Shown here piece after piece: positions 1 through 8,457 of a DNA stretch of 35,131 nucleotides (position 1 is the first letter of the stretch; every line of letters begins with the position of its first letter). Below the pieces are notes generated by a model, which had not been told where the DNA came from, ran no database searches, and was given only the letters and a program-made list of their open reading frames with translations. Both the position numbers and the translations under genes were made by a program. Source of the DNA: Actinomycetota bacterium (GTDB lineage Bacteria > Actinomycetota > Acidimicrobiia > Acidimicrobiales > CADCTF01); contig JAHWJU010000009.1 in assembly GCA_019348255.1 (NCBI GenBank), positions 1-35,131 of the forward strand, given 5' to 3'.

Positions 1-2
1 CC

Positions 3-311
3 TACATCGGTGGGCTGACCGCCGTGGAGACCTTCGTCGCTCCCGCGCTTCCCGACGAGGTCGCCGAGCCGGTCAGCTCCGCTCTCCTCGTTGCGACGCT
101 GGCGGCGATCGCGCTCGTGGTCGCCGTCGTCTGGCTCACTCCAGGGGAGCGGATGCGCAGGTTGCGCAGCCGGGTGTACGTCCTCGTGCTCACCTCGGCG
201 CCCGTCGCCGCCCCGTTGACGACCCGAGGCAGTTCGACCGGGGTAGCGCCCGTGCCAGAATCCCGCCTTCGGCCCCGCGTGGAGCCGGCCCGATCGACAC
301 GATCGACATGA
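3..311 (+). CDS. C-terminal fragment of a proton-conducting membrane transporter / DabB-like (NuoL-family) subunit, truncated by the window start
   Basis: Open reading from the window edge (YIGGLTAVETFVAPALPDEV...) with one TM-like segment (ALLVATLAAIALVVAVVWL). Its stop overlaps the dabA start (ATGA), and dabB-dabA is a known operon order. Confidence 0.55.
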   Translation, partial: YIGGLTAVETFVAPALPDEVAEPVSSALLVATLAAIALVVAVVWLTPGERMRRLRSRVYVLVLTSAPVAAPLTTRGSSTGVAPVPESRLRPRVEPARSTRST

Positions 312-2899
312 GCAACAGCGGCGACGGCCACACCGGACGATCTGCCCCCCACGCCGAGCTCCTCGCCGACGTCTCCAGAGCGGCCGACATCATCGCTCCG
401 CTCTGGCCGCTGACCAGCTTCGTGGCGGTCAATCCCCTCGTCGGCCTGCAGCACCTGCCCTTCGACGACGCCACCGCCGTCGCCCGGTGGTGGTTGCGGG
501 CACGCACCCACCAGACGCTCGCCGCGTTCCGCCACGCCCATGGGCGCGGGGCCACCACCGATGCGGATCTCCGGCGCGCCATCATCGAAGTCGACCCGCA
601 GCTCGCGTCGCAGCCCGGCTTCGAGGTGGGGGGGCGAACGGTCGATGCGGTGGAGATCGTCCGCTTGGACCTCCTCGTGGGACCGGACGACAAGCCCCGG
701 GAGACCGCCGGCGATCGGGTCGGCCGTACGGATGTCGGGACCGTCCGGGTGGTCAGCCAGCTCGTGGCCGCGTGGTGTGCAGTCTTCGTCGACGAGGCCG
801 GCGTTGCGTGGCCCATGCCCCGCCGGGAGCACGGGTTCTTCCGTGCGTGGCGAGAGCTCGCGCAACACGACCGGCGGCTCCGGCGCCTCGCCGGCCCGAC
901 CGGCATGCAGTGGCTGGCGCAACTCCCTGATCGTCCGGTCGAGGCACTCGCCGCTTCTCTCGATGCGCTGGGCGTCGGCGACGATCGCGTCGAGGCCCTT
1001 CGCGAGCACCTCGGCCGGCTGCCGGGCTGGGCCGGGTACGCGCGCTGGCACGACGAGTGGGCCCTGCCCAACGACCATCGTCCCCCATTGCGCCTCCTGG
1101 ACCTGCTCGCCGCGCAGGTGGCCGCAACGGCAGCGGCGGCCCATGGTGCAGCTGGCCAGCAGTCCCCGCAGGCCCAGGATGAGGTGCTCGAGGAGCTCCT
1201 CGAGCAACGGACGGCGGCGGTGCTCGCCGCGCTCGGGAGCAGCTCCGACGATCCCGTCGTCACCTCCGCCGTGCGTGGCGTCCTGCAGCAGGTGCCGCCG
1301 CCGGTGCGGAAGTCGATGTGGCTGGAGGCGCAGGAGGGCAACTTCCGCGATCGCCTGCTGGGACTGCTGAGCCGCCCGGATCCCGGGCCGGTGACCGAGC
1401 GGCCGGACGTGCAAGCGGTCTTCTGCATCGACGCGCGCTCGGAGGGCCTGCAACGGCACCTGCAGGCATGCGGCCCCTACGACACCCGCGGGTTCGCCGG
1501 GTTCTTCGGCGTACCTGTGCGCTGGCGGCCGTTCGGGTCGACGGAGAGCCAGCCGCGCTGCCCCGTGCTGTTGACGCCGCGCCACGAGGTCGCCGAGCAG
1601 CCGCTCGTCCCTGACCAGGCCATCGGCTACCTCACCGCGCAGCGAGCCGCCGGCGCAGGACACGAGGCCTTCCACGGCGCCAAGGTGAGCCTGGAGGGTC
1701 CGTTCGCGCTGGCCGAGGCGGCGGGTTACATCATGGGTCCTGTGGCCGCGGTCAGAACGCTGGCACCAGGCGTGGCGCGTCGTCTGAGGGGACTGACGGC
1801 GCGCCTGGTCGCCGCTCCGCAGACACGACCGGCTGTCGAAGCGGAACACGACGCCAGCTCCGGCTTGCCGCTCGAGGAACGGACCTCGTTCGCCGAGAAC
1901 ATCGTCCGGATCATGGGCTTGACCCGCTTCGCCCGGCTCGTCGTGCTCTGCGGACACGGCAGCCACACGGTCAACAACCCGCACGCATCCTCCTATGACT
2001 GCGGCGCGTGCGGCGGCGCCCCCGGTGGTCCGAGCGCCCGAGTGGCGGTGGCCATCCTCAACGACCCTGGGGTCCGTGCCGGCCTCGAAGAGCGAGGCAT
2101 CGTGGTGCCCGACGACACCCGCTTCGTTGCCGCCCAGCACGACACCGCCTCCGACGAAGTGACCGTTCTCGATCGCGAGGCCGTGCCGGACAGCCACGAA
2201 CGGCTGGTCGCCACCTTCGAGCGGGACGTCGCGGTGGCCGGCGAACGGCTCGCACGCGAGCGCAGCGGGCGGCTCCCCGGTGATCCGCGGAAGGTCCGGG
2301 TCCGTGGCCGCGACTGGGCGCAGGTACGTCCCGAGTGGGGGCTCGCCGGCAATGCTGCATTCGTGGTCGGACCCCGCTCGATCACCGCCGAACTCGACTT
2401 GGCATGTCGCGTGTTCCTGCATGCCTACGATGCCGAGAGCGATCGCGAGGGCACCGCCCTGGAGACGATCCTCACCCAGCCGCTCGTCGTGGCCCAGTGG
2501 ATCTCCGCTCAGTACTACTTCTCGGCGGTCGACCCCGACCAGTTCGGCGCCGGAGACAAGACGCTGCACAACCCGGTTGGCGGCATCGGCGTCCTCCTTG
2601 GCGAGGGCGGCGACCTCCAGGTCGGCCTTCCCGCGCAGGCGGTGGGCGTTGGAGACCGTCGCATGCATGAACCGTTGCGCCTGCTCGCGGTCGTCCAGGC
2701 GCCCCTCGAGCGCACCGAGGCGATCATCCAGCGCAACCAGGTGCTCCAAGAACTGATCGGCGGGAAGTGGATCACCATGGCCGGCCGTTCGCGGGGGGAC
2801 GAGCACTGGTCCATCCGCAGCCCGGGCGGCACGTGGATGACGTGGTCTCCCGCCGACGACAGCGTGGATCACACCAACGCATCGCTGGAGGTTCGATGA
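308..2899 (+). CDS. dabA: DUF2309 family inorganic carbon transporter subunit DabA
   Basis: 863 aa; WPLTSFVAVNPLVGLQ N-terminal motif; putative metal/active-site residues in VFCIDARSEG and LCGHGSHTVNNPHASSYDCGACGG, typical of the beta-CA-like DabA fold. Confidence 0.9.
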   Translation: MSNSGDGHTGRSAPHAELLADVSRAADIIAPLWPLTSFVAVNPLVGLQHLPFDDATAVARWWLRARTHQTLAAFRHAHGRGATTDADLRRAIIEVDPQLASQPGFEVGGRTVDAVEIVRLDLLVGPDDKPRETAGDRVGRTDVGTVRVVSQLVAAWCAVFVDEAGVAWPMPRREHGFFRAWRELAQHDRRLRRLAGPTGMQWLAQLPDRPVEALAASLDALGVGDDRVEALREHLGRLPGWAGYARWHDEWALPNDHRPPLRLLDLLAAQVAATAAAAHGAAGQQSPQAQDEVLEELLEQRTAAVLAALGSSSDDPVVTSAVRGVLQQVPPPVRKSMWLEAQEGNFRDRLLGLLSRPDPGPVTERPDVQAVFCIDARSEGLQRHLQACGPYDTRGFAGFFGVPVRWRPFGSTESQPRCPVLLTPRHEVAEQPLVPDQAIGYLTAQRAAGAGHEAFHGAKVSLEGPFALAEAAGYIMGPVAAVRTLAPGVARRLRGLTARLVAAPQTRPAVEAEHDASSGLPLEERTSFAENIVRIMGLTRFARLVVLCGHGSHTVNNPHASSYDCGACGGAPGGPSARVAVAILNDPGVRAGLEERGIVVPDDTRFVAAQHDTASDEVTVLDREAVPDSHERLVATFERDVAVAGERLARERSGRLPGDPRKVRVRGRDWAQVRPEWGLAGNAAFVVGPRSITAELDLACRVFLHAYDAESDREGTALETILTQPLVVAQWISAQYYFSAVDPDQFGAGDKTLHNPVGGIGVLLGEGGDLQVGLPAQAVGVGDRRMHEPLRLLAVVQAPLERTEAIIQRNQVLQELIGGKWITMAGRSRGDEHWSIRSPGGTWMTWSPADDSVDHTNASLEVR

Positions 2900-2983
2900 G
2901 CGGCGCCCGCTCCTTGCGCAGCCGTCAGTCCCAGGAGTGATCGGACGCAAGAGCGCGCGAAGCGGCGGAGACCGCGGTCCGGC

Positions 2984-4240
2984 TCAGCCGTCAGCCCGTA
3001 CGGCGAGGATGGCGACGTCGTCGCGCTGGGGCTGGTCACCCAGGACCGTGTCAGCCACGGACGCTACGAGTTCGCAGGCTGATTGGCCTCGGCAGGACGA
3101 CAGAACCCGGACAAGACCATGCTCGCCGAGCAGCCGGCCGGCTACTGCAGCTTCCGTCACCCCGTCCGTGAAGAGGACGAGCGTGTCGCCGGAACGTAGA
3201 CGCGTGCGTCGGTCGACGAAGGAGACGTCCGGCACCGACCCGATGAGCGTCCCGTAGCCGCCTACCGCCTCGACCGTGCCGTCGTTACGCAGGATCAGGG
3301 GAAGGGGGTGGCCCCCGCTGCCGACGGTCACCCTGCAGTAATCCTCGTGAGGACGCAGCCTTGCGTACACCAGCGTGCAGAAGCGGGTGTCGTCATGGTC
3401 GTGGTCGTCCCCCATGAGCATCGCCTCGTTCAGCACCGACAGGACGTCACTGGGCCTGTCGTGATCGACGGCCGCCGCCCGCAGCGCGTAGCGTGCGGCA
3501 GCGGTGACTGTCGCGGCGCGGGCGCCCTTCCCGCACACGTCGCCCATGGCCAGTCCCCACCCGTGCCTCGGCAGGGGAAACACGTCGTAGAAGTCGCCCC
3601 CGATCTGCGCCCCGGCCGCGGGCTGATAGCGCGCCGCGATGTCCAGGCCCGGTATGGACGGGAGGTGGGGTGGCAACAGGGCTGCTTGGAGCGCCAGCGA
3701 CAGCGCGTCCGATTCTTGCCGCAGCTCTGCTTCGAATTCCACGGCGGCCCGAGCGGCCAGGCGGAGCTCGAGCTCGTGCACCACCAGGGAGCCAAGATCG
3801 CTCAGGGTCTTCATCTCCTCGTCGTCGAGGTTGCGCGGCGCGGTGTCGATCACACACAGCGTGCCCAGGTTGTGGCCGCCGGAGACGGTGAGGGGGACAG
3901 CTGCATAGAACCGGAGGCCGAACTCGCCGGCGACCAACGGGTTGGTGAGCGCGACCGGATCGAGCCGGGCATCCGGCAAGACGTATGGCTCACCGTGGAG
4001 GATGGCAGAGGCGCACAGACCGGGGCTGCGGGGCATCTCGCTCGTCTCGAGGCCGTGGTGGGACTTGAACCAGATGCGATCCTCGTCGACCACGCTGACG
4101 ACGGCGATCGGGACTTGGAGCAGTCGAGCCGCCAGTTGCGTGATCCGGTCGAAGGTGCCGTCGGCGGGCGTGGCGAGGATGGCGTAGCGGCGTACCGCAG
4201 CAAGTCGCTCCCGTTCCCGAGCTTCATCCGCAACCAGCAC
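2984..4240 (-). CDS. GAF domain + SpoIIE/PP2C-type serine phosphatase (RsbU-like)
   Basis: GAF region (VPIAVVSVVDEDRIWFKSHHGL...GLCASAILHGEPYVLPDA...GTLCVIDTAPR) followed by PP2C SpoIIE motifs (GGDFYDVFPL, GLAMGDVCGKGARAA, LVLFTDGVTEA). Chosen GTG start at 4240 has an upstream GGAGG; the ORF track extends to 4282. Confidence 0.88.
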   Translation of the reverse strand: MLVADEARERERLAAVRRYAILATPADGTFDRITQLAARLLQVPIAVVSVVDEDRIWFKSHHGLETSEMPRSPGLCASAILHGEPYVLPDARLDPVALTNPLVAGEFGLRFYAAVPLTVSGGHNLGTLCVIDTAPRNLDDEEMKTLSDLGSLVVHELELRLAARAAVEFEAELRQESDALSLALQAALLPPHLPSIPGLDIAARYQPAAGAQIGGDFYDVFPLPRHGWGLAMGDVCGKGARAATVTAAARYALRAAAVDHDRPSDVLSVLNEAMLMGDDHDHDDTRFCTLVYARLRPHEDYCRVTVGSGGHPLPLILRNDGTVEAVGGYGTLIGSVPDVSFVDRRTRLRSGDTLVLFTDGVTEAAVAGRLLGEHGLVRVLSSCRGQSACELVASVADTVLGDQPQRDDVAILAVRADG

Positions 4241-4356
4241 TGTGCCTCCCGTCCTGAGCCGTGCCCAGTCGCATACGGGCACACGCCCGACAGCGACGTT
4301 CTGGTCTGGAAGTTTTGTCTACAAACAGTGTGCGGCGTCTCGCCATGACGCGACAA

Positions 4357-4381
4357 GCGCCCCGCCTCTTTGGCGGGGCGC
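4357..4381 (-). terminator. Hairpin terminator candidate downstream of the anti-sigma-like gene
   Basis: Perfect 10-bp stem GCGCCCCGCC/GGCGGGGCGC with loop TCTTT, 26 bp past the stop of the minus-strand CDS. Confidence 0.75.
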
Positions 4382-4407
4382 CGTCCAGTTGGCGGCCGAA
4401 CCCGGGA

Positions 4408-5304
4408 CTACGGGCGTGAGGGCCTGCCACCCTCGGGAGCGGAGTCGCGGTAGGAGCTACCGCCGTTCTCCTCGGCCGGGGGGCTCTGCTCCGGCTGGCC
4501 GGCGGGGGCCGACTCCCGGTACGACGTGCCGGCGTTGTTGCCGGCGGTCGGGGCCTGCTCCGGCTGGCCGGCGGGGGCCGATTCCCGGTACGACGTGCCG
4601 GCGTTGTTGCCGGCGGTCGGGGTCTCGGCCGGCCGAGGGGCCGCGTCGGCCTGCGGGGCCTTGGGGGCGTTGTCGGCCACGTTCTCCCCGAAGCTGCGCC
4701 CGTCGCCCTGCGGCAGCCCCGAGGTGGCGTCGTCCGAGACCGTCGAGCCGAAGCCGCCCGGCTCTTCGACGTCGGCCTTGTGCTCGTCGGCAACCGACTC
4801 GCCGTCCGAGCGCTTGGCCTTGGCCGCGTCGGCGCTGTCGGGGATGTCGACGGGCAGCACCAGCTCCATGGCTGCGGCCATCTTGTCCTGGGCCACCTGG
4901 GGCAGGACGTCGGCGGCGGCAGCTGCGCCGGCGGTCACGGTCAGCCCCGCCAGCACGGCCGCCCCCTTCACCAGGGCGCTTCCGAGCAGTGTCTCGAACA
5001 TCTTCTTTCTCCTCTTCGGTAGTCCGGCCGCCTGCGGTGCAGGCCCGGTGACGTTGCTTGCTGCCGTCGCCGACAGGTCGCCTTTTTCGGTGGTCAGCCC
5101 GCCGGTGAGGATCGCCGCCAGTTGCGGGCCCGGCGTGGGCACGTAGGAGGAGGCGAGAGCACGCATCTCTCCCACCAGCTGGGCGAGGTCCCCCAGCTCG
5201 GCGGTGCGGGGGGTGACCCGGCCGGCGAGGAGGGCTTCGACCGTCTGGTCGTCGAGGAATCGGTGGGTGGGCATCTCGTGATGTTCATCGTCGAGGCGGC
5301 TCAT
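4408..5304 (-). CDS. Non-ZAS anti-sigma-like single-pass membrane protein (RsdA-like N-terminus possible) with low-complexity repeat tail
   Basis: Start ATG overlaps the sigma factor stop (ATGA). N-terminal helical region FLDDQTVEALLAGRVTPRTAELGDLAQLVGEMRAL, TM-like GSALVKGAAVLAGLTVTAGAAAAADVLP, then a Pro/Ala/Asn-rich extracytoplasmic-type tail. The longer 462-aa ORF start is rejected. Confidence 0.7.
   Translation of the reverse strand: MSRLDDEHHEMPTHRFLDDQTVEALLAGRVTPRTAELGDLAQLVGEMRALASSYVPTPGPQLAAILTGGLTTEKGDLSATAASNVTGPAPQAAGLPKRRKKMFETLLGSALVKGAAVLAGLTVTAGAAAAADVLPQVAQDKMAAAMELVLPVDIPDSADAAKAKRSDGESVADEHKADVEEPGGFGSTVSDDATSGLPQGDGRSFGENVADNAPKAPQADAAPRPAETPTAGNNAGTSYRESAPAGQPEQAPTAGNNAGTSYRESAPAGQPEQSPPAEENGGSSYRDSAPEGGRPSRP
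4486..4623. repeat. Two near-identical 69-bp tandem repeats (23-aa period) inside the anti-sigma-like CDS
   Basis: Unit ctgctccggctggccggcgggggccga(c/t)tcccggtacgacgtgccggcgttgttgccggcggtcggg starts at 4486 and again at 4555. It encodes (A)PTAGNNAGTSYRESAPAGQPEQ twice, with a diverged third copy SPPAEENGGSSYRDSAPEGG. Confidence 0.93.
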
Positions 5305-5861
5305 AGGGGTACGCCCTTCCGTGAGATCTCCCGGCGCAGGGCGTCCAGCGCCCGCCGCTGCAGGGCCTTGACCGCCCCCTCGCTCTTGCCCAGCGCCTCG
5401 GCCACCTGCTCCACGGTCATGTCGGCCACGATGCGCAGCATCAGCACGTCGCGCTGGTCCGGCGCCAAGCCGGCGAGCAACGCTTCGACCCGCTCGGAGC
5501 CGATCTGGCCCAGGGCGTCGTCCTCCACGTCTCCTCCCGCCGCGTGGGCGCCCAGGGCTTCTTCGCTGGTGGGGGGGCGGCGCGACCCGCGGCGCCACTC
5601 GTCGACCAGGCGCCGGCGGGCGATGGTGAACAGCCAGGCCCGGAACTCTCCCTCGTTGCCCCCGAAGCGACCGATGGCCGAGAAGGCCGACATGAACGCC
5701 TCGCTCGCCACGTCGTCGGGGTCGGCGAGGCCCTGCAGGCGCAGGAACCCGGCAACGGTGGGCGCGAACTCCCGGTACAGGCGCTCGAACGCCCACGGCG
5801 CGTTGGCTTGGGCGGCCGCAAGCACCGTGGGGAAGGCGTCACCGACCGGCATCATCGACAT
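5301..5861 (-). CDS. RNA polymerase sigma-70 factor, ECF-type
   Basis: 186 aa; sigma2 region ANAPWAFERLYREFAPTVAGFLRLQGLADPDDVASEAFMSAFSAIGRF...FRAWLFTIARRRLVDEWRR and sigma4 LAPDQRDVLMLRIVADMTVEQVAEALGKSEGAVKALQRRALDALRR. Confidence 0.9.
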   Translation of the reverse strand: MSMMPVGDAFPTVLAAAQANAPWAFERLYREFAPTVAGFLRLQGLADPDDVASEAFMSAFSAIGRFGGNEGEFRAWLFTIARRRLVDEWRRGSRRPPTSEEALGAHAAGGDVEDDALGQIGSERVEALLAGLAPDQRDVLMLRIVADMTVEQVAEALGKSEGAVKALQRRALDALRREISRKGVPL

Positions 5862-5969
5862 ATCGGCCTAAACGTCGCCCGGGGTTATGGCTAGGCGACA
5901 AATAGCTCGATCGGGTGGTGCCAACCTCCGTGATGTCGTCGTTCGGCGGTGCCTCGCTCGTTAAAGTTG

Positions 5970-5998
5970 ACCTAACGATGCAGGATAGGTAGACCTAA
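5970..5998. promoter_or_regulatory. Candidate DtxR/IdeR-type iron box half-site cluster upstream of the siderophore ABC operon
   Basis: ACCTAA (5970-5975), ATAGGT (5985-5990), ACCTAA (5993-5998) resemble half-sites of TTAGGTTAGGCTAACCTAA, in the AT-richer intergenic region about 100 bp upstream of the binding-protein start. Confidence 0.45.
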
Positions 5999-6097
5999 AA
6001 TCGTGATCTGGTTCTGGAGGTGACGCCGGCACTCATGTGCCATCGGCGCCCGCGGGGCCAGGCCACAGCTGTGTTGCCCACAAAGGAGAGGAACACC

Positions 6098-7171
6098 ATG
6101 CGTCACTCCGGCCGCCGCGCCCTTGTCGCGCTCGCTGCCTTGGTTGCCACCGCCGGCGGCGCCTGCGGCGGATCCGATGAGCCCGCCAGTCCGGTGCGAG
6201 ACGCGGCGCCGGCGCCGACGACGGCACCTTCGGAGGTGCCACCGCCCCTGCCGTCGTCCAACCCGAAGGCAGTCACCATCGCCTCCGCCCTTGCTCCCTA
6301 CGACCGCTTCGGTACCGACGCCGCGCCCGGCGAGTTCCCGCGCACCATCCGCCACGCCATGGGTGAGACCCGTGTGGAACGGGCACCGGCCCGGGTCGTG
6401 ACCCTGGACACCGGTGAGCTCGACACCATGGTCGAGCTCGGCATCAAGCCCGTCGGGGTCGTCGACTACGGCGCCGACGGCCTACCGGCGTACTTCGACC
6501 CCAAGGAGATCCAGGGGGTGGAGGTCATCGGCACGATCGACCAACCGAACCTGGAGGCCATCGCCCGCCTCCGGCCCGAGCTGATCGTCTCCAGCAAGCT
6601 GCGCCACGAGAAGCTCTACCCCCAGCTCGCCCAGATCGCCCCCACGGTGTTCGCCGAGCGCCCCGGGGTGGCCTGGAAGCGCAACTTCGAGCTCTTCGCC
6701 CAAGCGGTGGGCCGTGAGAAGCAGGCGGTCGCCACCGTCGAGCGCTACCAGCGGCGGGTGGCAGAGCTCAACGAGAAGCTCCCGACCCCGCGCCCGGCGG
6801 TCTCGGTCACCCGGATCATGGCCGACGGGAACATCCGGCTCTACCAACGGGCCAACTTCCTCGGCCTGCTGCTCACGGACCTCGGCTTCCCCCGCCCGCC
6901 GGCCCAGAACGTCGACGACTTCGCGGCGGAGGTCAGCATGGAGCAGCTCGACCAAGCCGACGGCGACGCCATCATCGTCGCCGTGTTCGACGCCACCAAG
7001 AACACCCACGACGACGCCGTCTTGAGCTCTCCGGTGTGGAAGCAGCTCTCCGGCGTCAAGGCGGGAGCGGTCCACACCGTCGACGACCAGACCTGGATCG
7101 GCGGCATCGGCTACAAGGCCGCCTTCGCCGTCATGGACCAACTCGAGAACACGTTCGGGAAGAAGCGGTGA
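6098..7171 (+). CDS. Fe-siderophore ABC transporter substrate-binding lipoprotein (FecB/FepB-type)
   Basis: Lipoprotein-like signal MRHSGRRALVALAALVATAGGAC; ARVVTLDTGELDTMVELGIKPVGVVDYG, IGTIDQPNLEAIARLRPELIVSS typical of the peripla_BP_2 fold. AAAGGAG about 10 nt upstream of ATG 6098; the longer ORF start at 6020 is not needed. Confidence 0.9.
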   Translation: MRHSGRRALVALAALVATAGGACGGSDEPASPVRDAAPAPTTAPSEVPPPLPSSNPKAVTIASALAPYDRFGTDAAPGEFPRTIRHAMGETRVERAPARVVTLDTGELDTMVELGIKPVGVVDYGADGLPAYFDPKEIQGVEVIGTIDQPNLEAIARLRPELIVSSKLRHEKLYPQLAQIAPTVFAERPGVAWKRNFELFAQAVGREKQAVATVERYQRRVAELNEKLPTPRPAVSVTRIMADGNIRLYQRANFLGLLLTDLGFPRPPAQNVDDFAAEVSMEQLDQADGDAIIVAVFDATKNTHDDAVLSSPVWKQLSGVKAGAVHTVDDQTWIGGIGYKAAFAVMDQLENTFGKKR

Positions 7172-7215
7172 ACGGGACCCTGGCGCCGCCACGGGGTCGT
7201 CGAGGAGACACTCCT

Positions 7216-7569
7216 GTGACCAGGGCCGTCCCGGTCGAAGACACGACTCGCCGGCAGTTCCTGGCCGGAACCACCCGCCCCCAGGCTCAACTCGACGCGC
7301 TGGCCGCCGCTCCCGAGGCTTTCCCGGTGGCGGCCGAGGTGTCGCTCGAGCAGGTGCACATCGCCGACGCCGATCTGGTCATCGTGCCGAGGTCCAGCTT
7401 CGACAAGGAGCCGCTCGCGGACAACCCGTTGTTCCAGCGCCTGACCGCCGTCCGGGAGGGCCGATCCTTCGCCGTGGACGGCGAGCTGTGGTTCTCCCGC
7501 AGCATCGTCGGGGCGGCCCTGGTCCTTGACGACCTCGACCGGATCCTGGGGAAGCTTCCCGGACAGTGA
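7216..7569 (+). pseudogene. Gutted second siderophore-binding protein: Tat-like n-region fused to a C-terminal lobe remnant
   Basis: TTRRQFLAG followed almost directly by FPVAAEVSLEQVHIADADLVIVP...[42 protein letters not shown], which aligns by eye with the C-terminus of the upstream binding protein (DDFAAEVSMEQLDQADGDAIIVA...WKQLSGVKAGAVHTVDDQTWIGGIGYKAAFAVMDQLENTFGK). No h-region and no N-lobe. GAGGAG precedes GTG 7216; alternative start GTG 7168. Confidence 0.65.
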
Positions 7570-8393
7570 CGGGCCACGACCTGCGGGCCGAGGGCCTGCG
7601 CCTGGCCTACGACGCCAAGGTCGTGGTCGACGGGCTCACTCTCGCCATCCCCCCGGGCCAGATCACGGTCATCGTGGGAGCCAACGCCTGCGGGAAGTCG
7701 ACCCTGCTGCGGGGCCTGGCGCGGTTGCTCAAGCCGACGGCCGGCGGTGTCCATCTCGACGGCGAGAGCATCTCCCGGCTGCCCACTCGCGAGGTGGCCA
7801 CCCGAGTCGGCATCCTGCCGCAGTCACCCGTGGCGCCGGAAGGCCTCACCGTGGCGGAGCTGGTGGCGCGCGGCCGCTACCCCCACCAGCGGTGGTTCCA
7901 GCAGTGGTCGGCCGCCGACGAGGCGGCGGTCGCCGCCGCGCTGGAGTCGACCGGCACCGCCGAGTTGGCCACCCGCCCCGTGGACGAGCTGTCGGGCGGC
8001 CAGCGCCAACGGGCCTGGATCGCCATGGCGCTGGCTCAGGGCACCCCGATCCTCCTGCTGGACGAGCCCACGACCTTCTTGGACCTGGCCCACCAGGTGG
8101 AGGTGCTCGACCTGCTGGGGGAGCTGAACGCCACCGAGGGCAGAACCGTGGTGCTGGTGCTCCACGACCTGAACCAGGCCTGCCGGTATGCGCACCACCT
8201 GGTCGCCATGGCCGAGGGGTCGATCGTGGCCGAGGGCCGGCCGAGCGAGGTCGTCAGCGAGGAGCTCGTGACCAAGGTGTTCGGGCTCGAGTGCCGCGTG
8301 GTGCCCGACCCGGTGGCAGGCACCCCGCTCGTCATCCCGGTCGGCGCCCGCCATCGGCGGCCGCTTGTCGACTTCGGCTCGGACCCCACTTGA
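7566..8393 (+). CDS. Fe-siderophore ABC transporter ATP-binding protein (FecE/FepC-type)
   Basis: Walker [10 protein letters not shown], signature [17 protein letters not shown], Walker [14 protein letters not shown]-loop [13 protein letters not shown] start overlaps the previous stop. Confidence 0.93.
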   Translation: MTGHDLRAEGLRLAYDAKVVVDGLTLAIPPGQITVIVGANACGKSTLLRGLARLLKPTAGGVHLDGESISRLPTREVATRVGILPQSPVAPEGLTVAELVARGRYPHQRWFQQWSAADEAAVAAALESTGTAELATRPVDELSGGQRQRAWIAMALAQGTPILLLDEPTTFLDLAHQVEVLDLLGELNATEGRTVVLVLHDLNQACRYAHHLVAMAEGSIVAEGRPSEVVSEELVTKVFGLECRVVPDPVAGTPLVIPVGARHRRPLVDFGSDPT

Positions 8394-8457
8394 GCTCGCC
8401 CGTGGCCGCTCACCTGACCGGCTCGTCGTGGGACCGTCAGGGCCGGTCGGCGATGTA

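Noticed and set aside
2-2950. 982-aa minus-strand ORF antisense to dabA
   Set aside because: Shadow ORF from GC-rich codon bias: Arg/Gly/His-rich, no recognisable domain, fully covered by a clear dabA on the plus strand.
2970-2979. GACCGCGGTC palindrome between dabA and the phosphatase gene
   Set aside because: A 10-bp GC palindrome is expected often in high-GC DNA; no supporting context.
4486-4623. CRISPR or intergenic repeat array
   Set aside because: Only two near-identical copies with no spacers, in frame within a coding sequence (23-aa protein repeat).
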